NCBI RefSeq assembly: GCF_010470675.1
Contig: NZ_VOIQ01000004.1
Location: forward strand, 234,886-298,885
Source: Desulfovibrio sp. JC010
GTDB taxonomy: Bacteria > Desulfobacterota > Desulfovibrionia > Desulfovibrionales > Desulfovibrionaceae
Length of the DNA: 64,000 nt
Direction: 5' to 3'
The position numbers were made by a program, and so were the translations under genes. A model generated the notes under the pieces. It made no database searches. It was given only the letters and a program-made list of their open reading frames with translations, and was not told where the DNA came from. Positions within the stretch are counted from its first letter, which is position 1. Every line of letters starts with the position of its first letter. Shown in pieces: positions 1 through 7,405 of the stretch.

Positions 1-627
1 CAGTGCAAAGGAACCGTCACCCTGAATGACAATCCCCTTGAGATTCTTGGCCCCCATGACCGCGCCGGAACCCAGCCGCCCGAAATGGCGGTAGGTATCG
101 GCATTGATGCAGGCCATAGCCGAAAGGTTCTCCCCGGCAGGACCGATACGCAGAATGGAGCGATGCCCGGATCCGGGAAACATGGAACGCAGAATTTTGC
201 CGGTACTGAAGACATCCTTCCCGGCCAGAAACTGCACGTCCTTTACTTCCAGATGTTTCATCCCAAGGGAGAGGCAGGATAAACGCTCAGCACGTCCGGT
301 GATGACCAGCGCATCATAATCCGCAAAACGGATGGCCAGTGCCGAACGTCCCCCGGCATGGCTCTCGGCAAACTGGTCGTGGTAGGGAGATTTGAATGAA
401 CAGACCGTCTTGCTCATGAGCGGAAACAGTCCGGTCAAAGGACCGATGGAAAAAATGAGCGGCTGGTCCGGATCGTCCCAAGCACGGTCAGCATGCCCGT
501 ATTTCTCAAAAAGCAACGCCCCAAGCCCGCTGCCGCCTGCAAATTCGTTGCGTCCGTCAACCTTGACCACCCTGCCTTTGCCGCTGCCCAGATCAACAAC
601 GAGGACCCTGAAATAATCACGTATCAT
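1..627 (-). CDS. aor: Aldehyde:ferredoxin oxidoreductase, N-terminal part (runs off left edge)
   Basis: First 209 codons of a tungsten-type aldehyde:ferredoxin oxidoreductase, cut by the window edge. The family oxidises aldehydes to carboxylic acids in the cytoplasm using a tungsten bis-pyranopterin and a 4Fe-4S cluster, with ferredoxin as acceptor. On the minus strand from ATG 627 the protein opens MIRDYFRVLVVDLG and shows the N-domain landmarks of the family: GGSGLGALLFE, PLIFSIGPLTG, SFKSPY, a GGRSALAIR stretch and YDALVITGRAE. The cluster and cofactor ligands of the later domains lie outside the window. The start is 2 nt after the stop of the ferredoxin gene, so the two are almost certainly co-transcribed. 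Family assignment is firm; the aldehyde substrate cannot be told from this fragment. Confidence 0.88.
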   Translation of the reverse strand, partial: MIRDYFRVLVVDLGSGKGRVVKVDGRNEFAGGSGLGALLFEKYGHADRAWDDPDQPLIFSIGPLTGLFPLMSKTVCSFKSPYHDQFAESHAGGRSALAIRFADYDALVITGRAERLSCLSLGMKHLEVKDVQFLAGKDVFSTGKILRSMFPGSGHRSILRIGPAGENLSAMACINADTYRHFGRLGSGAVMGAKNLKGIVIQGDGSFAL

Positions 628-629
628 TT

Positions 630-1046
630 TTAGTCCCTCCCCTTATCTGATTCAACCAGCTCAAGACATTCATGCGGACAGAATTCAACACAACGCCCGC
701 AATGGATGCACACGTAAGGACGGTCTTTCAAATCCAGATAAATGGCGTCCACCGGGCAGGCTTCCGCGCATTTACCGCAACGGATACAGAGGTCCTTTTT
801 ATGGATGACTCCGCCTCCTTTCTTGCGCGCTTTCATGGCCCCGGTGGGGCAGGCTTCAGCACAGGGAGCCGGAGAGCAGGCCAGACAGACCTTGGCCATA
901 AATCCGGTGGAAAGTCCGCCGGAAGAAGCAATCCTGATACCTGCGGTATTCCACGACAAAAGTTTATGCACCAGCCGGGCGCAGGCAAAGGAACAGGAAT
1001 GGCAGCCTATGCAGCGTTCCATGCGGGAAGCAGTCAATGTTTTCAT
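630..1046 (-). CDS. Polyferredoxin partner of the aldehyde oxidoreductase
   Basis: Small 4Fe-4S protein of 138 residues that most likely carries electrons from the aldehyde oxidoreductase encoded immediately downstream. Four cysteine clusters are visible: CIGCHSCSFAC near the N-terminus, CLACSPAPCAEACP, CIRCGKCAEACP and CIHCGRCVEFCP, the arrangement of HycB/DMSO-reductase-type electron-transfer subunits. An ATG 12 codons further upstream (1082) is possible, but ATG 1046 is preceded by GGAG at 5 nt and begins MKTLTASRMERC, which suits the family better. There is no signal peptide, so a cytoplasmic role is expected. Pairing with the oxidoreductase is inferred from the 2-nt spacing. Confidence 0.85.
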   Translation of the reverse strand: MKTLTASRMERCIGCHSCSFACARLVHKLLSWNTAGIRIASSGGLSTGFMAKVCLACSPAPCAEACPTGAMKARKKGGGVIHKKDLCIRCGKCAEACPVDAIYLDLKDRPYVCIHCGRCVEFCPHECLELVESDKGRD

Positions 1047-1162
1047 ATGGTCTCCGGGAAATATATTGATTGGTGACACCAAGAAAATCAGAAGATGATT
1101 TTAACACAGCCCTGTTAAATTAAAAACACTATTCGGAAACGGGGATTATACTATTTGAGACA

Positions 1163-1193
1163 TAAAAAACAGGCTGCCGAAAATCGACAGCCC
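1163..1193 (-). terminator. Intrinsic terminator downstream of fabD
   Basis: On the minus strand a 9-bp stem (GGCTGTCGA / TCGGCAGCC, one G-T pair) is followed by a run of six T. It lies about 130 nt past the fabD stop, beyond a copy of the dispersed repeat. Confidence 0.7.
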
Positions 1194-1208
1194 GTTTATA
1201 TAATTCGG

Positions 1209-1312
1209 TGGCGAAGCCCTACTAAAACGTTTTGGGATTCTTAAACCCTTTTGGAAAAGGGTTTAAGTCGCCGGAGGCAAAATCAATTCATCAAAAGCGC
1301 AAAGCGCATCTA
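1209..1312. repeat. Dispersed palindromic intergenic repeat, copy a
   Basis: Modular repeat between fabD and its terminator. It contains GGCGAAGCCC, a TTTTGGGATTC block, a palindrome at 1241-1266 with 12-nt arms (TTAAACCCTTTT and its complement), GCCGGAGGC, and a terminal AAAGCGCAAAGCGCATC block. The same modules recur at about eight other intergenic sites in the window. Confidence 0.8.
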
Positions 1313-1321
1313 GTATCTTTC

Positions 1322-2245
1322 TTACTTAAAAGCGTCAGCCTGTTCCAGATTGCCGATGCCTTTTCCTTCGTATTCCTTGCCCTTGAGGTTGGCCACCAGC
1401 AGTTTGGTCAGCACGCCTTTGGGCCCCAGTTCGAGGAAGTTGCGTGCTCCGGCAGCGTACTGGTTGGTTACGATTTCAATCCAGCGCACGGAGGAGGTCA
1501 TCTGGGAAGACATGATCTTCTTGATTTCTTCAGGGTTGGACTGTGCAGCGGCAGTGACATTGAAGTAAACAGGAAATGCGGGTCCGTTCCAATCCAGTTT
1601 GCCGAGGTAGGCAGCGAATTCATCAGCTGCTTCCTGAATGAGCGGGCTGTGGAATGCGCCGCTGACCGGCAGGGGAATTGCGCGGCCTTTCTTTTCCTTG
1701 ATCACGGTTCCGGCGGCCTCGATGGCTGCTTTTTCACCGCTGATCACATACTGGGCCGGGGAGTTGTAGTTGGCTACACGCAGTTCTTTTCCGGTTTCGG
1801 ATGCACCGAACTCAACAGCTTCTTCCACTGCAGCCTGATCCATTTTGAGCACAGCGGCCATGCCGTGATCTTCGTTGGCAACCTGAGACATAAGTTTACC
1901 GCGCAGGGAAACAGCCTTGATGGTGTCTTCAATGGAAAGAACGCCGGAAGCACCGAGGGAGGCAAATTCACCGAGACTGTGCCCGGCAGTTGCCGCAGGC
2001 TTGAGGCTTTCCTTGAGGTAAGACCAGATGGACAGGTTGACCACGGTCAGGCCGGGCTGCAGGGCATCGGTCTTGGCCATATCTGCGGCATCACCTTCCC
2101 AGTAGATTTCACGCAGGGGCAGGCCGGACTCGGCTTCAGCAAACTTCCACATATCCATGGCAGCAGACCATTTTTCAGCAAGATCACGGCCCATGCCGGG
2201 TTCCTGAGAACCCTGACCGGGAAAAAGTATAGATAAATCAGACAT
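1322..2245 (-). CDS. fabD: Malonyl-CoA:ACP transacylase
   Basis: Transfers the malonyl group from CoA to acyl carrier protein to feed type II fatty-acid synthesis in the cytoplasm. The 307-residue length is typical. The N-terminal FPGQGSQ oxyanion motif, the GHSLGE nucleophile elbow (Ser90) and the later GAFHSPL motif with the catalytic histidine are all present. The start ATG has AAGGAG upstream at normal distance. It stands alone: no other fab gene lies nearby, and it is followed by a repeat copy and a terminator, so it is probably monocistronic. Confidence 0.95.
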   Translation of the reverse strand: MSDLSILFPGQGSQEPGMGRDLAEKWSAAMDMWKFAEAESGLPLREIYWEGDAADMAKTDALQPGLTVVNLSIWSYLKESLKPAATAGHSLGEFASLGASGVLSIEDTIKAVSLRGKLMSQVANEDHGMAAVLKMDQAAVEEAVEFGASETGKELRVANYNSPAQYVISGEKAAIEAAGTVIKEKKGRAIPLPVSGAFHSPLIQEAADEFAAYLGKLDWNGPAFPVYFNVTAAAQSNPEEIKKIMSSQMTSSVRWIEIVTNQYAAGARNFLELGPKGVLTKLLVANLKGKEYEGKGIGNLEQADAFK

Positions 2246-2421
2246 GTTAAATACTCCTTAAATTGATACCGGGACTGTCCGGCTATATATAATGAACATA
2301 TAAATGCACTTTCACGCAGGAAAACTGCCTCTAAAAAGCAGATTTACCCTGCTTATTCAAGCTCAAATTAAAATACACCTGCGTATTTTTCTGCTGCCTT
2401 TATTCAATTTTAATGCGTCAG

Positions 2422-2781
2422 CTAAGTTTCCAATACTGTAGCGACTTTGGCTTCCAGCTCTTCTTTATCAATGGGCTTGACGCAATATTCGTTGGCCCCG
2501 TGCTTAAGGGATTCGCGGGCGGTTTCAAGGGTCGGATACCCGGTAAGCATGATCACTTTCAGTTCCGGAAGGATTTTTTTCATTTCCTCCAGAACTTCCA
2601 CCCCGGTCATCTTCTTGAGCTTAATATCAAGGATAGCCAGCTCGACATTGTTGCCGTCCACAAATGCAAGGGCCTCTTCCTCTTCGGAAAAAACACTCAC
2701 TTCATGCCCCTTGCGTTCCAGAATGCGCTTGAGGAGTATGCCTGCGTCCACAACATCATCAAGAACAAGAATATGTGCCAT
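2422..2781 (-). CDS. Single-domain response regulator (receiver only)
   Basis: A 119-residue stand-alone CheY-type receiver domain. The acidic pair Asp8-Asp9, phospho-acceptor Asp52 in AILDIKL, Thr80 and Lys102 in CVKP are all in place, so phosphorylation should work. There is no output domain, so it must act through protein contacts, for instance with a kinase, phosphorelay or motor. No kinase gene adjoins it, so its partner cannot be named. The sequence after the receiver core is only a few residues long. Confidence 0.85.
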   Translation of the reverse strand: MAHILVLDDVVDAGILLKRILERKGHEVSVFSEEEEALAFVDGNNVELAILDIKLKKMTGVEVLEEMKKILPELKVIMLTGYPTLETARESLKHGANEYCVKPIDKEELEAKVATVLET

Positions 2782-3202
2782 AACGACTCCTTAAAGTTAT
2801 CCGGCAAAGCATAATATCAACATGGGCTTTAGTCGAGCACTCTGTTTTGAGCACTCTTCTGCTCCCATGTAGGAACAGTAAAATTTTTGGATTGTTTCCA
2901 GTAAAATGCTATTTCCGAATATTTTCTTTAATGCAGCTTTTGTTTTCGATACACGAAAAATATACATGTATAAATTTCATTTTTCTTATTTATACATTTT
3001 AGATATGCAAAATAATATTGCGACTACACTCAAACTCCAATCGATTCCGGAAATCAGCTGCCGAATTTGATGGACAATAATCGAAATGTATTCTATGCGG
3101 TATGCTCAATTGTGCGTTTAGCACATTTTACATATAGTTTTTGCTGATTCAGTAAAATGGTTGCTGATTTCAGTTGGTTTTTTCTTAAGGAGTTCAAACA
3201 AC
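2782..3202. other. Intergenic regulatory region upstream of the NSS transporter
   Basis: AT-rich 421-bp gap between divergently transcribed genes. Visible elements are a perfect palindrome TATACATGTATA at 2961-2972, an inverted repeat TGTGC-N5-GCACA at 3111-3125, and a direct repeat TTGCTGATT at 3141 and 3161 (20-bp period) just before the ribosome binding site AAGGAG at 3187-3192. No gene was seen. The promoter was not located with confidence. Confidence 0.5.
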
Positions 3203-4711
3203 ATGCAAAAAAGAGAAACTTGGGGTTCCCGTTCCGGATTCATTCTGGCTGCGGTAGGCTCTGCAATCGGGTTGGGTAACATCTGGCGTTTTCCCTACAT
3301 GGTTTATGAAAACGGCGGTGGTGCATTCCTCATCCCTTACTTTGTGGCAATGCTTGCTGCGGGTATCCCCTTCATGATCCTTGAATTCGGTCTCGGCCAG
3401 AAATTCAAGGGTTCCGCGCCAAAAATTTTCTCATCCATTTCCAGAAAATGGGAATGGCTCGGCTGGTGGCAGGTAGTGGTATCATTCATCATTGCCTCTT
3501 ATTATGTAGTAGTTATCGCATGGGCGATGAACTACGTGGGCCTTGCCTTCACTCAAGGATGGGGAGACGCTCCCAAGGACTTCTTCTTCGGAAGCTTCCT
3601 CGGTCTGACCGATTCCCCCATGAACATGGGCAACGTGCAGGGTTCCATCTTCCTGGCAACTGCCGCAGCCTGGGCATTCACCTTTGTTGCCTTATTTACC
3701 GGGGTTAAGGCCGGTATTGAAAGGGTCAACAAGATCTTCATGCCCCTTCTCTTCCTGCTTGTGTTTATCTTCATCGGCAGAGGGCTCATGCTTCCCGGTG
3801 CCATGGACGGCCTGAACTGGCTCTTCAAGCCTGATTTTGCAGCCATCATGGACGGCAAAGTCTGGGCTGACGCATTCGGCCAGATCTTCTTCAGCCTCTC
3901 TATCGGCTTCGGTATCATGCTGTCCTACTCCAGCTACCTGCCCAAAGAGTCCGACATCAACAACAACGCCTGCATGACTGTATTCATCAACTGCGGATTC
4001 AGTATCATCTCCGGTATCATGATCTTCAGTGTGCTTGGCTACATGGCCCAGCAGCAGGGCGTGCCCATCAAGGATGTTGCCGGTGCAGGCGTTGGTCTGG
4101 CATTTGTCACCCTGCCCACCGCAATCAACCTGATGCCCGCTCCCGCCTTCTTCGGTGTGCTCTTTTTCGCAGCACTCACAGTAGCAGGCCTTTCTTCCAT
4201 GATTTCCATCAACGAAGTTGTGGCTTCTTCCGTCATCGATAAATTCGGTGTTTCCCGCAAGAAAGCAGTTTCCATCTGTTGCGCTCTCGGCTTTCTGGTA
4301 AGTCTGGTTTTCACCACCGGCGGCGGCCTGCTGCTGCTGGATATTGTTGACCACTTTGTCAACAACTTCGGTATCCTCATTGGCGGATTCCTTGAAATCG
4401 TATTCATCGCCTGGTTCTGCAACCTCGATGAAATGCGCGTTCACGTGAACAAAACCTCTGAAATCACCGTCGGCAACCTCTGGCTGAACAGCCTGCGCTT
4501 TGTGGTTCCGGCCATGCTCGGGTTCATGATCGCAACCAACTTCATCGGTGACATCTCCAAGAACTACGGTGGATACTCCAACACAGCCATCATCGCATTC
4601 GGCTGGGCATCCCTTGCCCTCTGCCTTGCTGTGGGCTTTGCGCTTTCCAGCAGAGAAAGTGCATTTGCCAATGTATCTTCCACCAACAGTGACTTCCTCA
4701 AAAGGAGATAG
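3203..4711 (+). CDS. Neurotransmitter:sodium symporter family transporter, large subunit
   Basis: Inner-membrane Na+-coupled symporter of the NSS (SLC6/LeuT) family, usually importing amino acids. The 502-residue chain shows the TM1 signature SAIGLGNIWRFPYM and about twelve hydrophobic segments. ATG 3203 (MQKRETWGSRSG) is chosen because AAGGAG lies 10 nt upstream; the longer reading from 3161 lacks a site and puts extra residues before the conserved RETWGSR start. A 31-residue MetS-type subunit is encoded 3 nt downstream, which within the NSS family points to a methionine/alanine importer such as MetPS. That substrate is inference from the partner. Confidence 0.92.
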   Translation: MQKRETWGSRSGFILAAVGSAIGLGNIWRFPYMVYENGGGAFLIPYFVAMLAAGIPFMILEFGLGQKFKGSAPKIFSSISRKWEWLGWWQVVVSFIIASYYVVVIAWAMNYVGLAFTQGWGDAPKDFFFGSFLGLTDSPMNMGNVQGSIFLATAAAWAFTFVALFTGVKAGIERVNKIFMPLLFLLVFIFIGRGLMLPGAMDGLNWLFKPDFAAIMDGKVWADAFGQIFFSLSIGFGIMLSYSSYLPKESDINNNACMTVFINCGFSIISGIMIFSVLGYMAQQQGVPIKDVAGAGVGLAFVTLPTAINLMPAPAFFGVLFFAALTVAGLSSMISINEVVASSVIDKFGVSRKKAVSICCALGFLVSLVFTTGGGLLLLDIVDHFVNNFGILIGGFLEIVFIAWFCNLDEMRVHVNKTSEITVGNLWLNSLRFVVPAMLGFMIATNFIGDISKNYGGYSNTAIIAFGWASLALCLAVGFALSSRESAFANVSSTNSDFLKRR

Positions 4712-4714
4712 AAC

Positions 4715-4810
4715 ATGACTACCAGCGCAATCATCATGATGCTCTTCGGTCTCGGTATTACCTGGGGCGGAGCAATCGCCTGTTTCCGTATTGCTTTTAA
4801 AAACAAATAG
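4715..4810 (+). CDS. metS: MetS-type small subunit of the NSS transporter
   Basis: A 31-residue one-span membrane protein, MTTSAIIMMLFGLGITWGG followed by AIACFRIAFKNK. It matches the methionine/alanine importer small-subunit pattern: an N-terminal AI.MM, then I.WGG, then a short basic tail. It starts 3 nt after the transporter stop with AAAGGAG 7 nt upstream, so it is translated from the same message, and a terminator follows. Known members are needed for activity of their NSS partner. The gene is easily missed by gene finders because of its length. Confidence 0.85.
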   Translation: MTTSAIIMMLFGLGITWGGAIACFRIAFKNK

Positions 4811-4836
4811 CAGTTCGGACAGAAATAAAAATCAAA

Positions 4837-4875
4837 GAAAGGGTGCACCTCGTAAGAAGTGCACCCTTTCTTCTT
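4837..4875 (+). terminator. Terminator after metS
   Basis: Stem AAAGGGTGCAC with its complement around a 10-nt loop, followed by a T-rich tract (TTCTTCTTT). It ends the NSS transporter operon. Confidence 0.8.
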
Positions 4876-5199
4876 TAGGAAAGGATAGGCGGTGCCGAAC
4901 GGTTTAGCGAGGGAGGAGAACGGCACCGCCAAGGGGTTGGACTGCAAAATAACCAAAAGTATTTCAGACCAAATCAGGGGTGTGATTATGGATAGAATAT
5001 AACAATAGAGATTTTAATCAAGCACTATTTAAAATTAATCATACTCCTGCATAAATATTTAAAGCAAATCCGATTCCCTCCTGCCATATCAGAAGAAAGG
5101 ACAAGTCTTATATTCAGACAAAAAGATGATCCGCTTTTTCGCAGCGTCGTGCTATAAAGTGACATTCATGAAATCAAACCATTAACGGAGATAATAAAA
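4876..5199. other. Intergenic gap before the nitroreductase
   Basis: No gene seen in these 324 bp. A perfect 10-bp inverted repeat (GGCGGTGCCG / CGGCACCGCC) with a loop of about 22 nt occupies roughly 4889-4930. The rest is AT-rich and should hold the nitroreductase promoter; GCTATAAAG near 5150 is a possible -10 region. The ribosome binding site is ACGGAG before 5200. Confidence 0.4.
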
Positions 5200-5709
5200 A
5201 TGGATGTATTTGAAGCTATTTATTCCCGCAGAAGCGTAAGAAAATTCGAAGATAAACCTGTTTCCGAAGAAGACATCAAAGACCTTCTCGGTGCAGCCAT
5301 GATGGCTCCCAGCGCAGGCAACCAGCAGCCCTGGCAGTTCATTGTGGTGGACGACAAGGAAAAACAGACCGCCATCACCAAGATCAATGAATATGCCCCT
5401 ATGGCCGATAAAGCACCCATCGGTATTCTGGTCTGCGGTGATACCAGCCTTGAAAAATATGCCGGATACTGGGTGCAGGATTGCTCCGCAGCCATTCAGA
5501 ATATGTTGCTGGCTGTTCACGCCAAGGGGCTCGGCGCAGTCTGGACCGGAATCGCCCCCATGGAAGACAGAATTGAAGGCTTCAAAAAACTTTTCAACCT
5601 GCCCGAATCCGTAATCCCGCTGGGCTACATCGTCATCGGCCACCCCGGCCACGCATCCAAAAAACTGGACCGTTACAAAGAAGAAAGGGTTCGCCGCAAC
5701 AGCTGGTAG
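5200..5709 (+). CDS. Nitroreductase family flavoprotein
   Basis: FMN-dependent NAD(P)H oxidoreductase of the nitroreductase superfamily, 169 residues, cytoplasmic. The N-terminal IYSRRSVRKFEDKPV block and MMAPSAGNQQPW are the FMN-binding landmarks, and GLGAVWTGI precedes the C-terminal IPLGYIVIGHPG motif that also belongs to the family. Compact members of this length are common in anaerobes; the physiological substrate is unknown. It has its own ribosome binding site and a terminator downstream, so it is probably monocistronic. Confidence 0.9.
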   Translation: MDVFEAIYSRRSVRKFEDKPVSEEDIKDLLGAAMMAPSAGNQQPWQFIVVDDKEKQTAITKINEYAPMADKAPIGILVCGDTSLEKYAGYWVQDCSAAIQNMLLAVHAKGLGAVWTGIAPMEDRIEGFKKLFNLPESVIPLGYIVIGHPGHASKKLDRYKEERVRRNSW

Positions 5710-5735
5710 GAACTTGTTATATATATGTTCTCTGG

Positions 5736-5775
5736 AACCCCCCGGTGCTTGAATTCAGGTGCCGGGGGTTTTTGT
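5736..5775 (+). terminator. Terminator between nitroreductase and hipA
   Basis: GC-rich hairpin (AACCCCCCGG with CCGGGGGTT) followed by TTTTTG. It lies between the convergent nitroreductase and hipA genes and touches the hipA stop codon. Confidence 0.75.
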
Positions 5776-7040
5776 TAATTCAGTCGGATAGCAAGTTTAC
5801 TTGTATACTTTTCAATGTGCGTAATAATTTTTCCAATGCACTGCTGCTCATCATAAAGTTGCGGCCATGTTTCCTGAATTTGCTTTGCGGTCTTTTCTGC
5901 TGCTTCAGGAAGCTGTTTGACTATCTGCAGGCAATGTTTGCGCACGGTCTTGAACGGAATATTTATTTCATCCGCAAATCGTTCCCAATGACGCTCCTGA
6001 ATCCAATCCGGTCTGTTTTCGCGTCCGATTTTCATAGCCAGCCTGTCGCTGGTATTTTCGTAAATGATTGTGGATAGCAGATCGTAATACGGAGCAAGGG
6101 TCGGGGCTGCATGGGTGTAAAGTAGAGAAAAATTCTTACCATGCGCGTCCATGTTGCCGATGCAGTAATTAAAAATAAACATGCGCAACAGGGAAAGCCG
6201 ATCTTTTGCAGGCTGGGCTGAGAAATCCTGTAAAATATGAAAACACTGCCCGGCGTTAACTCCACCATCAGCCTCGTATTTCTGATGTGCGGAAAGCCCT
6301 AGTGCCTGACAGAAATCCTCCTGATGCAAACGCTGCATGCCGTCCTTCTGCAACCTGCGGTCATATCGAGATATGCAGAATAGAAATGAGTCATCAAACG
6401 GCAACGGCATAACATCCGGCACAGCAAAATCCATGTTTTTTGCCAGCAACATGCAAAACAACTCATTGGCAACAGTATCGGGAAAATCGCGCATGGGAGG
6501 TTTGACGATGTGGGTGCTTGGTAATCCGCCCTGCGGTATGGCGATGATTTCACCATCATAATAAATAGGCAGTTTCTGCTGCGCGCCGGCAAGTGAAAGG
6601 CGTATACCTTCTTTCTCCACCAAAAAAGGACGTTGCGGAAGTTCATTAACCAGATCTACAAATTTGGGCAGTGTAAGTGCCTTATATTCAGGGATTGTCT
6701 GCTCTAAGCCATGTTCACCCTTTTTTTCTGTATACAGAGAAATCCGTCCGGCACACTCACCACCTAAAGACTCAAGCAAAGCCCGGCTGTTTTCTTCCGA
6801 AACCCCTAAACGTCTGGCAATGACCGTACGAAGACTTGATTCAGGCAGAAGGTTACTGAAATAATTATATACAAGTTCAGCAATGAATGGTTCTTCCTGT
6901 AAGGGCATTGAACATGAAAGATTGAAGCTAGTCTTGGACTGCAGCCACTCATCACTGTAGCTGAAGCTCCATTCAGAAACCTTCGCAGGGCAATAAAGCG
7001 TTCCCAGCAAAATTTCAGCGTCATATACGTAAAGATACAC
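5775..7040 (-). CDS. hipA: HipA-type serine/threonine kinase toxin
   Basis: Toxin half of a type II toxin-antitoxin pair. HipA kinases phosphorylate glutamyl-tRNA synthetase or related targets and can stop growth. The 421-residue chain has the couplet N-domain, a glycine-rich LSLAGAQQK loop near residues 148-156, an ATP-contacting THIVKP (Lys180), the catalytic loop GNMDAHGKN (Asp298) and the metal-binding PYYDLLST (Asp320), so the kinase looks intact. ATG 7040 comes 2 nt after the hipB stop, which implies co-translation. Expression should be held down by HipB acting on the operators at 7288-7405. The cellular target is not evident from sequence. Confidence 0.92.
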   Translation of the reverse strand: MYLYVYDAEILLGTLYCPAKVSEWSFSYSDEWLQSKTSFNLSCSMPLQEEPFIAELVYNYFSNLLPESSLRTVIARRLGVSEENSRALLESLGGECAGRISLYTEKKGEHGLEQTIPEYKALTLPKFVDLVNELPQRPFLVEKEGIRLSLAGAQQKLPIYYDGEIIAIPQGGLPSTHIVKPPMRDFPDTVANELFCMLLAKNMDFAVPDVMPLPFDDSFLFCISRYDRRLQKDGMQRLHQEDFCQALGLSAHQKYEADGGVNAGQCFHILQDFSAQPAKDRLSLLRMFIFNYCIGNMDAHGKNFSLLYTHAAPTLAPYYDLLSTIIYENTSDRLAMKIGRENRPDWIQERHWERFADEINIPFKTVRKHCLQIVKQLPEAAEKTAKQIQETWPQLYDEQQCIGKIITHIEKYTSKLAIRLN

Positions 7041-7042
7041 TG

Positions 7043-7270
7043 CTAAAGACCTTCATCTTTGCGGGTGGATAGATGCATTGTGATACCTAATCCCTCCATT
7101 ACAGTGAAGATTTTACCAATCTGGGCTGTTTCCTTACCTCGTTCCAAATCAACAAGAAATTTTTTGCTGGCAAAGACAAGATCAGTCAACTCTTCCTGAG
7201 TAATCCCTTCTTCCTTGCGGCAAGAACGAATAAATGCGCCAAGTTCTTCTGGAGATGAAATTTTGCTCAT
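7043..7270 (-). CDS. hipB: HipB-type antitoxin and operon repressor
   Basis: A 75-residue Xre-family helix-turn-helix protein that should neutralise HipA and repress the operon. The region FIRSCRKEEGITQEELTDLV followed by SKKFLVDLERGKE fits the HipB HTH fold, and the tail TMHLSTRKDE resembles HipB C-termini. It is transcribed ahead of hipA, the usual HipBA order. The start has AGGAGAG upstream. Three 18-bp operator-like sites lie upstream at exact 50-bp intervals, with a promoter between the first two, consistent with cooperative autorepression. Confidence 0.9.
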   Translation of the reverse strand: MSKISSPEELGAFIRSCRKEEGITQEELTDLVFASKKFLVDLERGKETAQIGKIFTVMEGLGITMHLSTRKDEGL

Positions 7271-7287
7271 AAAAAACTCTCCTAAAA

Positions 7288-7305
7288 AGTGTACGATCGG
7301 TTACT
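7288..7305. promoter_or_regulatory. hipBA operator site 1 (start-site proximal)
   Basis: 18-bp imperfect palindrome AGTGTACGATCGGTTACT next to the -10 hexamer of the hipBA promoter. It repeats exactly 50 bp further at site 2 and, as a better palindrome, another 50 bp on at site 3. Confidence 0.75.
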
Positions 7306-7333
7306 TTTACAGACAAAAAGGCAAAAAAGTCAA
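7306..7333 (-). promoter_or_regulatory. hipBA promoter
   Basis: On the minus strand TTGACT (7328-7333) and TGTAAA (7306-7311) are separated by 16 bp, a fair sigma-70 match. Operator 1 begins directly downstream of the -10 and operator 2 lies 4 bp upstream of the -35, so bound repressor would bracket the promoter. Confidence 0.6.
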
Positions 7334-7337
7334 CAAA

Positions 7338-7355
7338 AGTGTACGATCGGTTACT
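7338..7355. promoter_or_regulatory. hipBA operator site 2
   Basis: Second copy of AGTGTACGATCGGTTACT, identical to site 1 over 18 bp including flanking A/T tracts, just upstream of the -35 hexamer. Confidence 0.75.
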
Positions 7356-7387
7356 TTTTCTAAAAACAAAGCACAACACGCGCAAAT

Positions 7388-7405
7388 AGTAACCGTTCGG
7401 TTACT
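7388..7405. promoter_or_regulatory. hipBA operator site 3 (near-perfect palindrome)
   Basis: AGTAACCGTTCGGTTACT, symmetric except for the two central bases, exactly 50 bp from site 2. It overlaps the last codons and stop of the neighbouring hydrolase gene. As the best palindrome it is probably the highest-affinity site. Confidence 0.7.

Noticed and set aside
1232..2236. Long open frame (334 codons) opposite fabD
   Set aside because: It is the antisense shadow of fabD, has no ribosome binding site or family motif, and its composition (many His, Phe, Gly) is that of reverse-complemented coding sequence. The same holds for long antisense frames at 9359-10393, 12169-13233, 41188-42090 and 51325-52530.
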